NCBI GenBank assembly: GCA_004335635.1
Contig: QAXH01005893.1
Span: 1 to 25,496, forward strand
DNA: 25,496 bases
From: Chloromonas sp. AAM2
Lineage: Eukaryota; Chlorophyta; Chlorophyceae; Chlamydomonadales; Chlamydomonadaceae
Direction of reading: 5' to 3'
The notes under the pieces were generated by a model that was given only the letters and a program-made list of their open reading frames with translations, had not been told where the DNA came from and made no database searches. The translations under genes and the position numbers were made by a program. Below, piece after piece: positions 1 to 11,110 of the stretch (positions are counted from its first letter, which is position 1; the number at the start of each line of letters is the position of its first letter).

Positions 1-62
1 CCCCGCACTCACAGGTTGACGGACCCCACTACTGCCCCGCACTCACAGGTTGACGGACCCCA
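1..62. repeat. 34-bp tandem duplication spanning an Argonaute exon end and its splice donor
   Basis: Positions 1-28 and 35-62 are identical (28 bp), with a 34-bp period. On the minus strand each copy contains the last coding bases of the PIWI-start exon (GTCCGTCAACCT) followed by the donor GTGAGTG. The copy nearer the exon (donor at 46-41) fits the reading frame. The downstream copy lies in the intron, and using its donor would read through an in-frame TGA. The repeat touches the window edge, so more copies may lie outside. Confidence 0.9.
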
Positions 63-3000
63 CGACCGCCGCAATGCTGGGCTGGTCGGGCCTCTTCTCC
101 TTCTCCTCTTGACTGCCGCCAGGCCGGGGCGTCCTGCCGGTCGGGTGCGTCACGTCCGCCCCCAGCATCATCACGCGTGCAGCGCCGGCCTGACTGCGGC
201 AAGATAGGAAGAGACACACGAGCTGGAGTTATCAAGTGATTGATGTCGTGATTTTGTACAGCAAAATAGGAAGGGCCACGATAGTTGGCCTAATAACTAA
301 GCTATCAAAGCGAGGCAGAGGTGTCAAGCCCGCATTGGGTGGGAAAGGGCCACACAATGCATTGACTATTAGCAGATGGTGACACTGGACGTCCTTTGAA
401 TCGACACCAAAATGTGTTTTAGTTTCCAGAAAGAAGATACAGACATGCTCGCCACAAGTTGAATTCAAACTGAAAACGTAGAGGGATTTACGCTTTTCTT
501 TGCAGCTGCAGATCTGTTCTGGCAAACCTGGCAAGCTGCGAGACCACAGTAAGCAAACCACCATATACAATGGTGTAGAACCATGTAAAGTCTGGGATTA
601 CGCCTGCCATGAACTTCTTGCCGCACCCGCTACTATCACTACTTGTCCTTACGTTCTGACGCTGGGGCACCAGTCTCCTACATAGCCCGAGAGCTGCGTG
701 TTGTCCCCGTTGAGCTTCATGTTAACCTTGAGCGCGACACCAGCCAGCTTACGACCCTGCGGAGCCATGGTGGAAACACATACACATTGGCACACACCGG
801 TTGTGGACAGAATTGTTTCAGAACGCGGCCGTTGGCATGCACGATGCCACAATATGAAAGCTCAACAGAGACAACACCAGCTTGCGGTTGCTAGGATGGG
901 CGCCCAGGGCCTTCAGTCTGCAGACACTATCCAGCGAGACCCACCACCACCACTGGGCGCCCACTGAATCCCCTACGTGCAGTCTGACATGAGATTAACG
1001 GGAATTAGACTTAAACCAATCCTGAAAGGTTCACTTTTGAAAGTGGCCATGTGGGCATGTCCTGATGCATTGGCATGCACTCGGCGGCTTGCTTTGGAAG
1101 CTCAACAGACACGCCAGCCTGTTTTTGTTGCTGCGCTGCGTCTGGCCCTGACCCAAGCCCTGAGTTATGAATCGTTTTTGCTACAATGCTGCAGGGCTCT
1201 TGAGATGCTGCCGACATCTGCGCCCACATGTGCAGTCTGGTATGGGTCAAGCGCATCAATCAGGCATTCAATCAGCATGCTGCCCTCAGTTGAGATGGAA
1301 CTCTCTGAACCCCATACGTGCAGTCTCATGCGGCAACCGCTGCAAACATGCCGTTCCGTCCCCTGTACCATCTGCTCCCCCGGCTCCCCTGTGAGCCGCA
1401 TGTTGGACGCCACCAGGCACTGGCTCTGCACGCCCAGCACCGTGTCGCAGACGCGCTTGACCTCGTTGTACACCTGGTTCTCTGCAAGGAAACGTACATA
1501 TAAACGGTATTGTGAATGCAGTAAGTGCAACTTGTCGGCAGCCAGTAGGTTGTGGACATGCACACTTGATCATAGACTCGTGATAATGATAACAACAGTT
1601 CTGATGCTTGTACGGAATTCGTTCTACTACTTTGGCATGCTTGTCAAGAGCTTGTTATTCAGCACAGCCTGTGTTGGCCGAGTGTCGCTGTACGAACCCA
1701 CAGCACCTAGCCCCGGTGCACTAGGGGCTGAAGTTGCAACTGAAGGCGCTTGGGCTTGAAGACGATGGGAATAGCATTGCGCCCACCGGTGCAGCAGGGA
1801 AAACCGTGGGATGCTGATCTAGAATCTAAGATTACTACACATACATATATATATTGGGCCCACATGCACCAAGCGTGAACGCCAGCAAGCCAATTAAGAG
1901 ACACGGCTGGATACCGTCCTAACCAACCCTGGGCAACAGAAGGCAACTAAGGCATTAAGGGCTCACTAAGGGATGCCCGTTGAACCGACACCAGCTGCTA
2001 CACAATGCACAGGTGTTACGCCAGACCCGGCTGGGGCGCTCCTTACCCCTCTCTTGAATGACGAACAGTATCTGGGCCGGCTTGCCGCAGGCCTGCTGGG
2101 CCTCGTTCATTGCCTGCCGCAGGGCCTGCTCATCGGACATGTTGCGGGTCTTGTACACCTGGACACGACAGGCACACGTTTTCAGCCTCTTGATTTAAAC
2201 ATTGTTGCCATGACTATCGTTCGCCTCTTGTTGAAGCTCCTTTTGAACAAATACTAAAACAACAGGTCAGAAACTAATTATCTTGATATTAACAGGTCAG
2301 AAATGAGTGCGTGTGCAGATCAGCTACTGACGCAGCACAAAACATACTGTGACGTTTTGAAATCCGGTGTGAGATGGACAAAGGTCAAAAGTGAACGGAA
2401 ATTGGTCAACTCTTAATGCAACTCTTGGTGCAGAATGAAACAACCATGACGTGATAACTGCTAGTGCATGCCAATGCAGACCGTCCAGGCTGGTCTTGCG
2501 CAAGGAAAGGCGTGGCAAATGCAACGTCGTGAATTCCGATGTGTACCTAGGGATACCTTAGGATGGTCTTGTGCAAGCAATGACTTAAGTAATCAGTGGG
2601 AATTCTGCTGGTTGGCTGCAGGCAGTTATGCGGAGTCAAGTATAGGACTTCGTCCAACGGAACCGCAAGCGCACCATGCAGGGATTGGGCTTGGCTAGGC
2701 GTGCCGCTGCATGTAAGCCTAGGACAAGCAAGGTTGGGTTCAGGTCGAGGCTCAGCTCCCTTTTGATAGCCCGTTTGTTGTTGTGGCAGAACAGACTTAG
2801 GACGCCCTGCTGGATAGTACGGAATGTGTGACCCACTCGAGCCGCAGGCACATTCACGGGTACGCTGTCAGCAAACTGGCAAGCCATTTACCACTGGCGG
2901 AGGATGTGGCAAAACGGTAATGCCCTTCTCCTGCAGTGCGTCCCGCAGCGTCTGCAAGCGCAGAAAGCTAAGAAACAGCTCGAACCACAACCTGATTGAC

Positions 3001-6000
3001 ATTCCGTGTATGGCTTACCATCACACAACAGCAAAAAGCAAGAAACGGATGACGACCTGTCCCTGCATGTAAGCACAGGCCAGTTGGCCAGTGGAGTGAC
3101 TGCACACATGCTGGTTGAAACCGTTCCCCTGCCCGGTACAGACGAAAGGACAAAATAGGCTTTACCACTTGGCACCCTGCTACCAGTGAGCTTTCTTGGC
3201 TGGATGATCGTCAGGTGCAAGATTCTTGGAGAGCTTCTGTGTCTAGCTGCAGTACATTCTGGATTAACTCAGTGAGCTTTCTTGGACATTGTGTCTAGGT
3301 GCAGTACCTTGTGTTGCACCATGATAAGCTCCAAGTGACAAAGCACTCTGGTCATCCCAAACCTGGCCGTCTCATCTATAGGCTTTTCAACTTACCTCGA
3401 CAAAGAACGGCATGCTGCGCTGCTGCACCTTCTCTCGGGCCACGTAGCACACGATGGCAAAGGACGCAATTGTGGCGGGCTTGAAAAATCTGCAAGGCAT
3501 CGAACAGTTGGGCAAGGCGTTAAGCTGTGCTGTTAATCGAGTCCTTAGATGTCATAGATTGGTTTTAAGGCTGCTGGACGCGACCCGTCTGTGCATACGT
3601 TGCAATCGCCAACATGGACATAGAAACAAAACAACGGCAAACAATCAGATTCATCTTCAACAAAGACATAGAAACAAACAACAGGTCTGGGCAAGCTTGA
3701 CTGTTCAGGGCTCTATGACCCATCCCTCTTGGGAAATAAACAGAACAAAGGTGTACCTGGCGCTTCTGTTCTCTGTTCCTGTCTTTTGTGACCTTCCTTT
3801 CTGCCTTGTTCGATTCTGCCTTCGGGCCTATTTCTGCCTTTGTTCCTGCCTTCCTTCTCCTTGCTTGCTCAGGGTAGGCCAGGGCGGTACATACCCCGTC
3901 CCCGTGTCTTTTGACAGCCTCCCTGTTGTAGGGAACCCATCAAGTACTCCAGCTGGGGTGGTCTGGCCACCTCAAGACTCGGTGCTGCTCGCCAGGCCAG
4001 CACCCATACGAACGCTACAACAGTGAGCCACAGCCCGACGCACAGCCCCTGCTGAGCAGTCCTCCCTGGACTGAAGGCCATGCCTCGAGTAAAACACGTA
4101 CTTGATCGACCTGAGGTCCCAGTCCCCCTTGTCGCCCGGATTGATGTTCACGCCCCCACCGTAGCGCAGGCGCGGGGGCGGCAGCACACGGCCGTTCACC
4201 TGCAGCAACAAGGCATGGCTTGCCAGCATCGGGCTCGGCCCCCCTGACGTAATCAATACAAACATGTATCAGCTAGGGATAGCGCAGGTGGAGGTCCACA
4301 TGCAACAGCCAGGTTGTTCCTGTCGAGATCCTTGGCACCTGTGTCACCGCAGGGCAGCGTCATGGCGGCCCTGGTCAGCTTTTGCGTACAGTGTGTCATG
4401 GCGGCCCTGGTTAGCTTTCGCGCACATGTGGAGGGTGCACGACGCCTTCAATACCTCAGTGCTGCCTTTCAGTATGTGTGTTCGGCGAACCTGAGTTGCG
4501 ACCAGCGCCGTACCTACAAAATGTTGCCTTGCAACACAATGTTGGGATGATGGGATGATGACGTGGACAAACAATTCCATTGCATGTGATTGTGATGATG
4601 CGGTTATTCTGAATTATCTTTGAACTGTCTTAGTCTTTGTTCGCTGGTTACTGTTAGTTAGATTGCTAGTCATTGTCACCTCTCAGTGTGTCTCACTGAC
4701 CTCCATCATGCGAGGAGTCGCATCCATGGTGAGCCCAAACGCCTTGGCCGTGCTGTCCTGGTTGAGCTTGGCCTTCTTCAGCAGCAGCTCCAGGGTGTTG
4801 CCCTGGCGCTTCTGGGGATGCACAGCAGCCATCTTCAGGACCTCCGTCGTCTGCTCGCCGGTCAAAGGGTGCTTGCCTGACAACAAGGTGCAAGACAGGA
4901 ACGAATGAGACTGCCTCCCCTTGATTGTTTTCTTTCCTTGCTCGGCCACGGCAGTGTCTATCCAGTTCCACGTCCTGGTACACACATGTGTTGAAAACCC
5001 TGGCAACGTATGAGCTTGTACAGCAAGCGAAAGGAGGTTCAGTTCGGAATGGCACATGCAGGCAAATCTGACGAGAGGCAAGGAGAGCAAAATGGCGCCT
5101 CTACCGGGCTGGCGGGGACATCAAAACACTGCATACGCATACGCACAGCGCTTGAGTGTGGCCTGTGAGCACCATGCGTCTCTTGTTGCAACGCCCGCGA
5201 ACACCCGATTACTAGATTGAACACCCCTCCTCCTTATTGAACTTCTTATTGAAGCCCATACCCTCTCACTCTCTTGAGCACATCCACATCCCCACTGGGT
5301 CACTGAGGTGCACACGCATCTCCCAGGCACCACGTCGCACTCACCCAGGTCCGTCAGCACGCTCAGCACCTCCACCGGGATCCACTCGGGCCGCTTGGTG
5401 CTGCCCGTCACGGCGCATGGCATCAGAGGGTACTTGAGCGCCATCTTGTACTGCTCCCTGAGAACGGAGCAGGCAAGCACGACAGGACATAACGTCCCAG
5501 TCTTTTAAATTCGACTGGATCCTGAAGGCGCTTGCAAAACTGACAGCGTGGTTTGCAGAACCAAGCTACAGTGTGCTGACAAGACACATGCACCGTAGGT
5601 AGAGCTGGCAAGAACATACAGGAGGTTAACGTTGGGCCCTGACGGTATTTTAGCGTGGAAAAGTATCTCTGAGCATAAACTCTGTAGGTATAAGAAGCTC
5701 ATGCACAGACTCATGTAAGCAAAGAAAGGAAAAAACAAGCCCAGGGTGTAGTGAAAACTATAAAATCGATTTCAATTGGATGATTGATCGACGAACAGTG
5801 CAACCCTTTATACCTTGTTCATTAAACTATGAGCAACAAGATAGAAGTCAAGACCAGGCTCTGTTGCAGTCAATCGATAAACCTAATACTACTCGGCAGT
5901 ACCTTCATAAATTGAGGTTTCAACACATAACAGTCCAGCTCGCTGAACCTAACAAAACCAGACCAAACCCGCTCACTTAAAGTACTGTTCCACGCTCAGC

Positions 6001-9000
6001 TTTTTCCCCTCCTTCGTTTCAAACATGCTCTTGCGCGCGCTGGTGGCCGTGAAGCCGCGAATGCGGTGCCGGATGCGGCCGTTGCTGCGGTGAGTAACGT
6101 CAACCTGGACAAGGGAAGCAGCAGCGGATGCTGTAATTGCTTGCATGACGGCGATAGCTTCACTCTCTGTGCCGGGGTGAGGACTGCTCTTGAGGGCATG
6201 CTTCATGTGGTACAACGACACTTTTCTTGTAAGTCATTGTGTCATTGCCATGGCTTGTTCGTGAAGATCTCTGATCACTGGAACGCCTCACGGCGTTTGC
6301 AGGCATGCGATTCTCGCGCAGGCCTGACGAGGAGCGTTGCCCAAGTATGTGTGTGCGGGAAAACTCACGGTCTCCAGGTAGCGTCTTTCTTGCTACACCA
6401 TGCTCTGACTCAGCTCAGCGTGATCTGACGGCCTGGCCTGCCCTGCAACTGTAGCCTCTCCTGCCTGAATTTGAATCGCTAGCTTTGTCCCAAGTTTAAT
6501 GCATGCCAGTTTGCATGAAATACCCAAGTTTGATGCATGCTTCATGCCATGCTTGGACGCCCTGTGTCAATGGTTCAGTATTCATGTGCAATTCCTTACC
6601 GTGAGTGGGTCTCTCTTTGCCTCCTCGTTGAGGTACTGGATCTGTGGGGCAGTCAGCTCCCGGGAGGCCATGGCAGAAACGTCAGGCGCATTGCCGCCCA
6701 CCATCATCTGCACACAGGGGAACATTAACACGAAATTATTTGAGTTCACTAAAGCAGATCGGGACAATGAAACTATGGAAGCTGCATACAGAACACACCC
6801 AGGGGCGGTTTCCTGGATGCGCATGAATCCACGTTGTCCTCGCACAGCAGATCAGGCGGATGGTTGCGCGCACCCACATCGTCCTTCTAAAACGTTCTGC
6901 CTTTACCCAACATTACACCTTCCTAAACAGCTCAAGCGAGTTCACATACCAGGGCCTCCTATTGTGATGTATTGAAATCTGCCCCCTGCACCACCCACGT
7001 AGATATAGTTCAGCATGTGCTCTTTGACTGTGGTGGCCATAACCGACGGGTCCAGTGCCAGCGTGAGGCCGGACTGCGTGCAGTTGAGGCTCTGCACGTA
7101 GCCCTCCAAAGCGATCACGCCAAACCCTAGCTTCTTCGGCTTGGCCGCGTTGTAGATGCCGCGGCCGATCGCGCGATTGGTCTGATCGGTAGTCGCGCCC
7201 TGCAAGAACATACAAGAGAAGAAAGCGCTTGTCGAAGTGCTTGTGAGATGGTATGCCTTCTCTCAAGATGAGCAATCACAGTTGGTTCAAGTTAGCTATC
7301 AGAACAGCAGGGACGCTGGAAAAGAAACAAATATCTTGCTGACAATACTCATTTTTTAATTACAACATCCTCCAAACACGTCCAGGAGCTCGTCCCCAGC
7401 AGAAAGATGCATCAAACGCAGTACATACGAGTGGCGACATCGGTAGTTGCTATGTACAATTCGCATACTCGCTCACACATCAGGTGACTTCCAGGTCATA
7501 CCATACTCGGACTACTCTTCAGGCAGCTCAGCCTTGTCTGGGCTTGCAGGGTGGCCTCAAGACCTAGTCTACCCTCAACCACCATGCCACAAATCAGAGC
7601 GCCATGCACATACCTGCCTCAGCGCCACGTCCAGCGCCTGCATGCTCTCCCGCGGGACCTCGGCCAGGGCCCCAGCCTTGAAGTCCGCCCACTGCTGGCC
7701 CACATTCAGGGTGCCGCCCTCAGCGGGCTTGATCGTGATCTGCGGTTTTCCAGGTCAGGATAACAAGGTGGCATGCCATGATGGTCACCTACTTGCACAT
7801 TTGACCGCTGGCAAGCCATGACCACAATTGTCAGGCTGAGGCACATGAAGATTCAAAAGCAACGCCTCCTGTCTACACTTCGCCGTTGGTGTTGCCTGCT
7901 ACAGCCTGCTTTTACGTCATCAGCCCGTGGATTAGCCTATAAAACCTACACGCATGCCAGGCTGAGCCCTGCATGTTGCCAAGAAATCTGGCATCATGAC
8001 TCAAGCCTTAGTCACGCCATGGACTGGTGGTGCAACATCATCAGGAAATTCTCTGAAGGCAAGGACATGGCAGCACATAGTTCCTGCTTGCGGCCTCGCT
8101 CACGTCGTAAAGCGGTGCCTGGCGCGCCGGGTCGGCCCTGGCTGCTGAGCCGGCCTCAGTGCGCACGCTTTCCTCCTCAAACGGGATGGTCCAGGTGGTC
8201 TCCTTGGGGGGGAGGAGGGAGCCAACCGTCCACAGTTGCTTCTGACCATCTGAAAGATATTGCCATCGTGCAAGGACACAGGGTGGGGCTTGTGCAGCGG
8301 TACAAACGAAGGCGGTAAAGAATTGCCATGATGAGGATTGTGGAACGACTTACTGCAGGGCAGAACTACCAGGGCAAGCACAAGCAAACTGCAAAGCCTG
8401 TCCGATAAAACATGCATGTGGGCGACAACAGAGCACTTGACGAGTGAGGGCTTGTCAAGCAGGAATGCAACTCCAGTATGAACAACAAGCAGCTGCTTCC
8501 CATCTGTCAGTGTGGCATGCTTGCGGATGCGAAAGCGCATACATTAGGGCAAGCACGACCAGACTGCGCAGCTACTCAAAACCTGGCCGATTCTTGGTGA
8601 AGAAGACTCTCACACACATAAACAAACCGAGGATAGCCGTTTAGAATGCGTGCATAACTTCAACCATGCATGTACCTGTGCTTCATCATCGCATCTTTCA
8701 GTGTATAGCATCAAGTTCCATGCAAGCCTGGGACCGTCGCTCTTCCTGCCGTGCAGCCTGCAGGCACCACTCACCATATGCCCACTTGCCGACTTCCCAG
8801 TTCTGCAGCTGCGACAGCTTGTGCAGGATGGCATGGCACTTGGACTTGGGCGGCATGGAGGGGGGCTCCGGACCGCGCTCGCGGGGTGGACCGCCTGTAT
8901 GTATAAACTCACTGTAACGCTAAACAAAACCGTTACGCGTTTCAGAAACGGTATTGCAGCACACGTTGGAGACAACAGCCAGGAAGTCAAGGCACACTTG

Positions 9001-11110
9001 CTTGCAAACCGCTTGTTTGAGTGAGTTTCCATTGCAAAGGTATGAATGCCACAGTGCTGCTTCACGAGCAACCTGTCACAGTGCCTGGCACGTGCCACCC
9101 CAACAATCTGTTACCTGCACGTGACTGCTTGTCCATGTGCACATCGTACATCTGCAGAACCAGGCCTGGCTTCAAATCTGCCACCTGCGAAGAACAAACA
9201 ACACAAGCCTCAGTGCAGAGGAATACGATAAACTGCAAGAATACCAACGAACGCAGGAACGACCACATGTACATCATTGCACACTGAAGCAGGGAGTTGA
9301 AACAGTGAAACGGTCACAAATTGCGTGGCTGAAGCTGGTACTACTTGGTCACGGTCATAAGAAGAAATGGACTAGGGACAGCAGCAAGCGCACATCATTG
9401 CTCGGCGCAGCCAGATGCCTACCTTGAAATGGTTGGCCAAGATCTTCACAGGCAGACCCTTCTTTCCCAGCCCAGGACGAGCTGCAATGCCATCCACCTG
9501 CGTCAGGGCATGAAAATGCACTGAATGGAAACACTACCATACTGACTGCCATTCGTACAATCATGTATTGGCCAAACGCAGTTGCAGTGCCTCCTGTGCC
9601 TCCAGAGATATGCTCACGTTGACATTGGGCGGGGTAGTGATCTGTACGCCTGCGAACATGCTGCGCAATTCCGCGATCGCAGTCTTCTCATCAATTTTGC
9701 CTCTTCCGCCGCCACCACGGCCACCACCACCTCGGCCTGCAGGGCACGTGGAAGCTTGAGCAGGCTCTTACATCAGGGTCGAGCGGTGTTCACCAGTGAT
9801 TCCTGTCCTGGTGAGCAACCAGTGGTCTTGCGTGGCCACCTGGAGGACAAACCGAGCCCAGCCAGGCCACACAATGTGACGCGTTTCAGATTGATGAGAG
9901 TCAGCTCTCCTTTGCTGCTCCAGAAACCAGCACTGCGGGACTATGAAAGCCTGCTTCACGTGCATGTTCAGATGATGTACTTCAGGTATTCAGATGTGAT
10001 ATTCCACACTTTTCCAGCATTGTGGGACTACGTGTGCAGTCAGATGATACGATTTGTGGTGAGTGCTTTGTTAGTGCACACGACTCGAGCACACTGTCCT
10101 TGGTATAGCTGATCGGGTTGCACCAGGGGACACAGGCATTGTGTCGCCACCCTATATCTGCATCTGCCCGGGAATGCTCGACCAGCCACGCAAAAGGCTC
10201 TGCTGTGCAGAGTGTGACTGGCGTCTTTGCGCTTGGGTAACGAGTCGCTGTTTCGCTGTTCTGTGCTGCAATGTTTAGGTTCGACAGCGCAGGATGACCT
10301 GCTGGAGAGGTTCTGAGAGCGCTTGCTCTCGCGCTGACGGTGGATGCATTCGTACACTGGCAGGCATTGAGCTCCTTCGCAGTGAGGGAGGATTCAGCAG
10401 CTCTGGCAACGGGCCGCCCCGACGGCACTACCATGGTGATCTGGACGATGACGACGGCCAGAGCAACATTAGACAGGGGGGCCGATGGTGGTGAGTGCAG
10501 TCGCCATGCATCAGCGGGTCCGTCGGCCGCGTGGGGAGCACGCGCAGCATGCTGCCGCAAGTGAGATCCCAGATCCCAAGACCATATCAGATCACGCCGA
10601 TTCCAAATACTGAATCTAATAACGTCCAGATTCACGATGCGTAGGTTTGAGGGACCCCTGCTTTGTTTCAGCGCCATGCAACCAGAGCATTGGCACATTA
10701 GCTATAATGTCATCGCAGGGAGGTGCAAGATGTACAGAAGAGCCATGGTGAGATGTTGATCGTGGAAAGACTGTTGTTTTGGCTGCAGGGTTTGCAGCAG
10801 GGCTTGTTGCACCAAGGCTCACCTGGATCACCACCTCGGCCCCCGCCACGACCCTCGTATCCTCGGCCACCACCACCACCACCACCATATCCACCACCGC
10901 CACCCCCATCCCTACCACCACGGCCACCTGTCGGGCAGCAAAGGTGGGCGGCAAAATTTTACAACTAGGGTTCTGCACGGGTGGACATGCGTCATGAAAA
11001 CAAAGCCACCACGGTAAGCACAGCACGCTTTAAGACGCTGTTGCTGATGTCTAGTTTGAGCTGATGCTGACACGGGCACCCTCTGCGACCTCACCGTGTT
11101 GGTAGGCCAT
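47..11110 (-). CDS. AGO: Argonaute protein, 20 exons in window, 3' end (most of PIWI) cut off by left edge
   Basis: Small-RNA-binding effector of RNA silencing. Exons, 5' to 3': 11110-11095, 10927-10823, 9736-9618, 9497-9423, 9184-9115, 8894-8775, 8249-8104, 7739-7614, 7199-6999, 6707-6600, 6104-5977, 5457-5345, 4876-4701, 4199-4102, 3489-3396, 2951-2892, 2158-2047, 1481-1369, 756-682, 189-47. All phases match and give 732 codons. Domains: RGG tail 6-53; N domain ~80-260; L1 ~260-326 (LEGYVQSLNCTQSGL); PAZ ~330-460 (VDVTHRSNGRIRHRIRG, YFKEQYKMALKYPLMPC); L2 with GRVLPPPRLRYGGG; MID ~545-685 with YNEVKRVCDTVLGVQSQC; PIWI start GADVTHP. MID 5'-phosphate contacts known from human AGO2 are all present (Tyr627, Lys631, Gln643, Lys670, Lys674), as is the first catalytic Asp (697). 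The start ATG (11,110) sits in a 16-nt first exon joined in phase to the RGG exon. Less certain: the exon 14 donor and the joins of exons 18-20. Family assignment is near certain; a Piwi-clade protein is less likely. Confidence 0.95.
826..1335. repeat. Degenerate internal duplication in Argonaute intron 18
   Basis: Two related blocks are present. TTGGCATGCAC followed by AAGCTCAACAGA occurs near 833-870 and again near 1,070-1,110. A second shared piece, CCC-TACGTGCAGTCT, occurs near 968-985 and 1,310-1,326. The spacing between pieces differs, so one copy has been expanded or rearranged. No coding content was seen. Confidence 0.6.
1651..1785 (+). repeat. Dispersed repeat, copy 1 (in Argonaute intron 17)
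   Basis: This stretch of about 135 bp is closely matched by 15,899-16,091. It runs from CTTGTTATTCAGCACAGCC to GGGAATAGCATTGCGCCCA. It includes a small palindrome (AGCCCC ... GGGGCT around GGTGCACTA). No coding potential and no terminal inverted repeats or target-site duplications were seen. It is probably a fragment of an interspersed non-autonomous element; the class is unknown. Confidence 0.85.
3184..3320. repeat. Imperfect direct repeat in Argonaute intron 15
   Basis: CAGTGAGCTTTCTTGG occurs near 3,185 and near 3,270. Each is followed by a TGTGTCTAG-TGCAGTAC block (near 3,236 and 3,291), with spacers of different lengths. It is a local intronic duplication without coding potential. Confidence 0.6.
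4358..4426. repeat. 36-bp tandem duplication in Argonaute intron 13
   Basis: GTCATGGCGGCCCTGGT occurs twice with a period of 36 bp, starting near 4,359 and 4,395. The adjoining AGCTTT-CG sequence is also shared. It is a local intronic duplication. Confidence 0.75.
6489..6540. repeat. 34-bp-period direct repeat in Argonaute intron 10
   Basis: CCCAAGTTT(A/G)ATGCATGC occurs at 6,489-6,506 and 6,523-6,540 with one mismatch. The bases between are also rich in GCATG. This short local duplication has no coding content. Confidence 0.7.
9737..10822 (-). other. Argonaute intron 2 (longest intron, 1,086 bp)
   Basis: The intron lies between the two exons that encode the RGG tail. The flanking phases fit exactly (1 nt plus 2 nt making one Gly codon), so nothing inside it is needed for the reading frame. 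It contains a 238-codon open frame on the same strand (10,698-9,982) whose translation resembles no protein I know. On the opposite strand it contains a short exon-like stretch (about 10,382-10,491), described in the findings. Confidence 0.8.
10823..10927 (-). other. Argonaute exon 2, RGG box
   Basis: This 105-nt exon (acceptor CCCGACAG, donor CAG|GTGAGC) is almost entirely Gly/Arg with single Tyr, Asp and Glu residues. It carries RGG motifs and a run of seven consecutive glycines. RGG tails in Argonautes are known targets of arginine methylation and RNA or Tudor-protein contacts; that role is inferred here. The glycine run is encoded by seven tandem GGT triplets (10,867-10,887 on the plus strand as CCA repeats), so its length is likely variable between strains. 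The exon ends in phase 1 and joins the second half of the RGG tail in exon 3 (9,736). Confidence 0.9.

Noticed and set aside
977..1759. 260-codon plus-strand open frame
   Set aside because: It runs antisense across Argonaute exon 18 and two introns; the minus strand there encodes the conserved YNEVKRVCDTVLG motif.
2636..2887. Possible extra Argonaute exon (minus strand, 83-codon open frame)
   Set aside because: Exon 16 (end 2,892) and exon 17 (start 2,158) join in phase 0 and give a normal MID domain; this stretch would insert unrelated residues.
9982..10698. 238-codon open frame on the minus strand inside Argonaute intron 2
   Set aside because: The flanking Argonaute exons join in exact phase without it, its translation has no motif or helical/strand pattern, and no good splice sites bound it.
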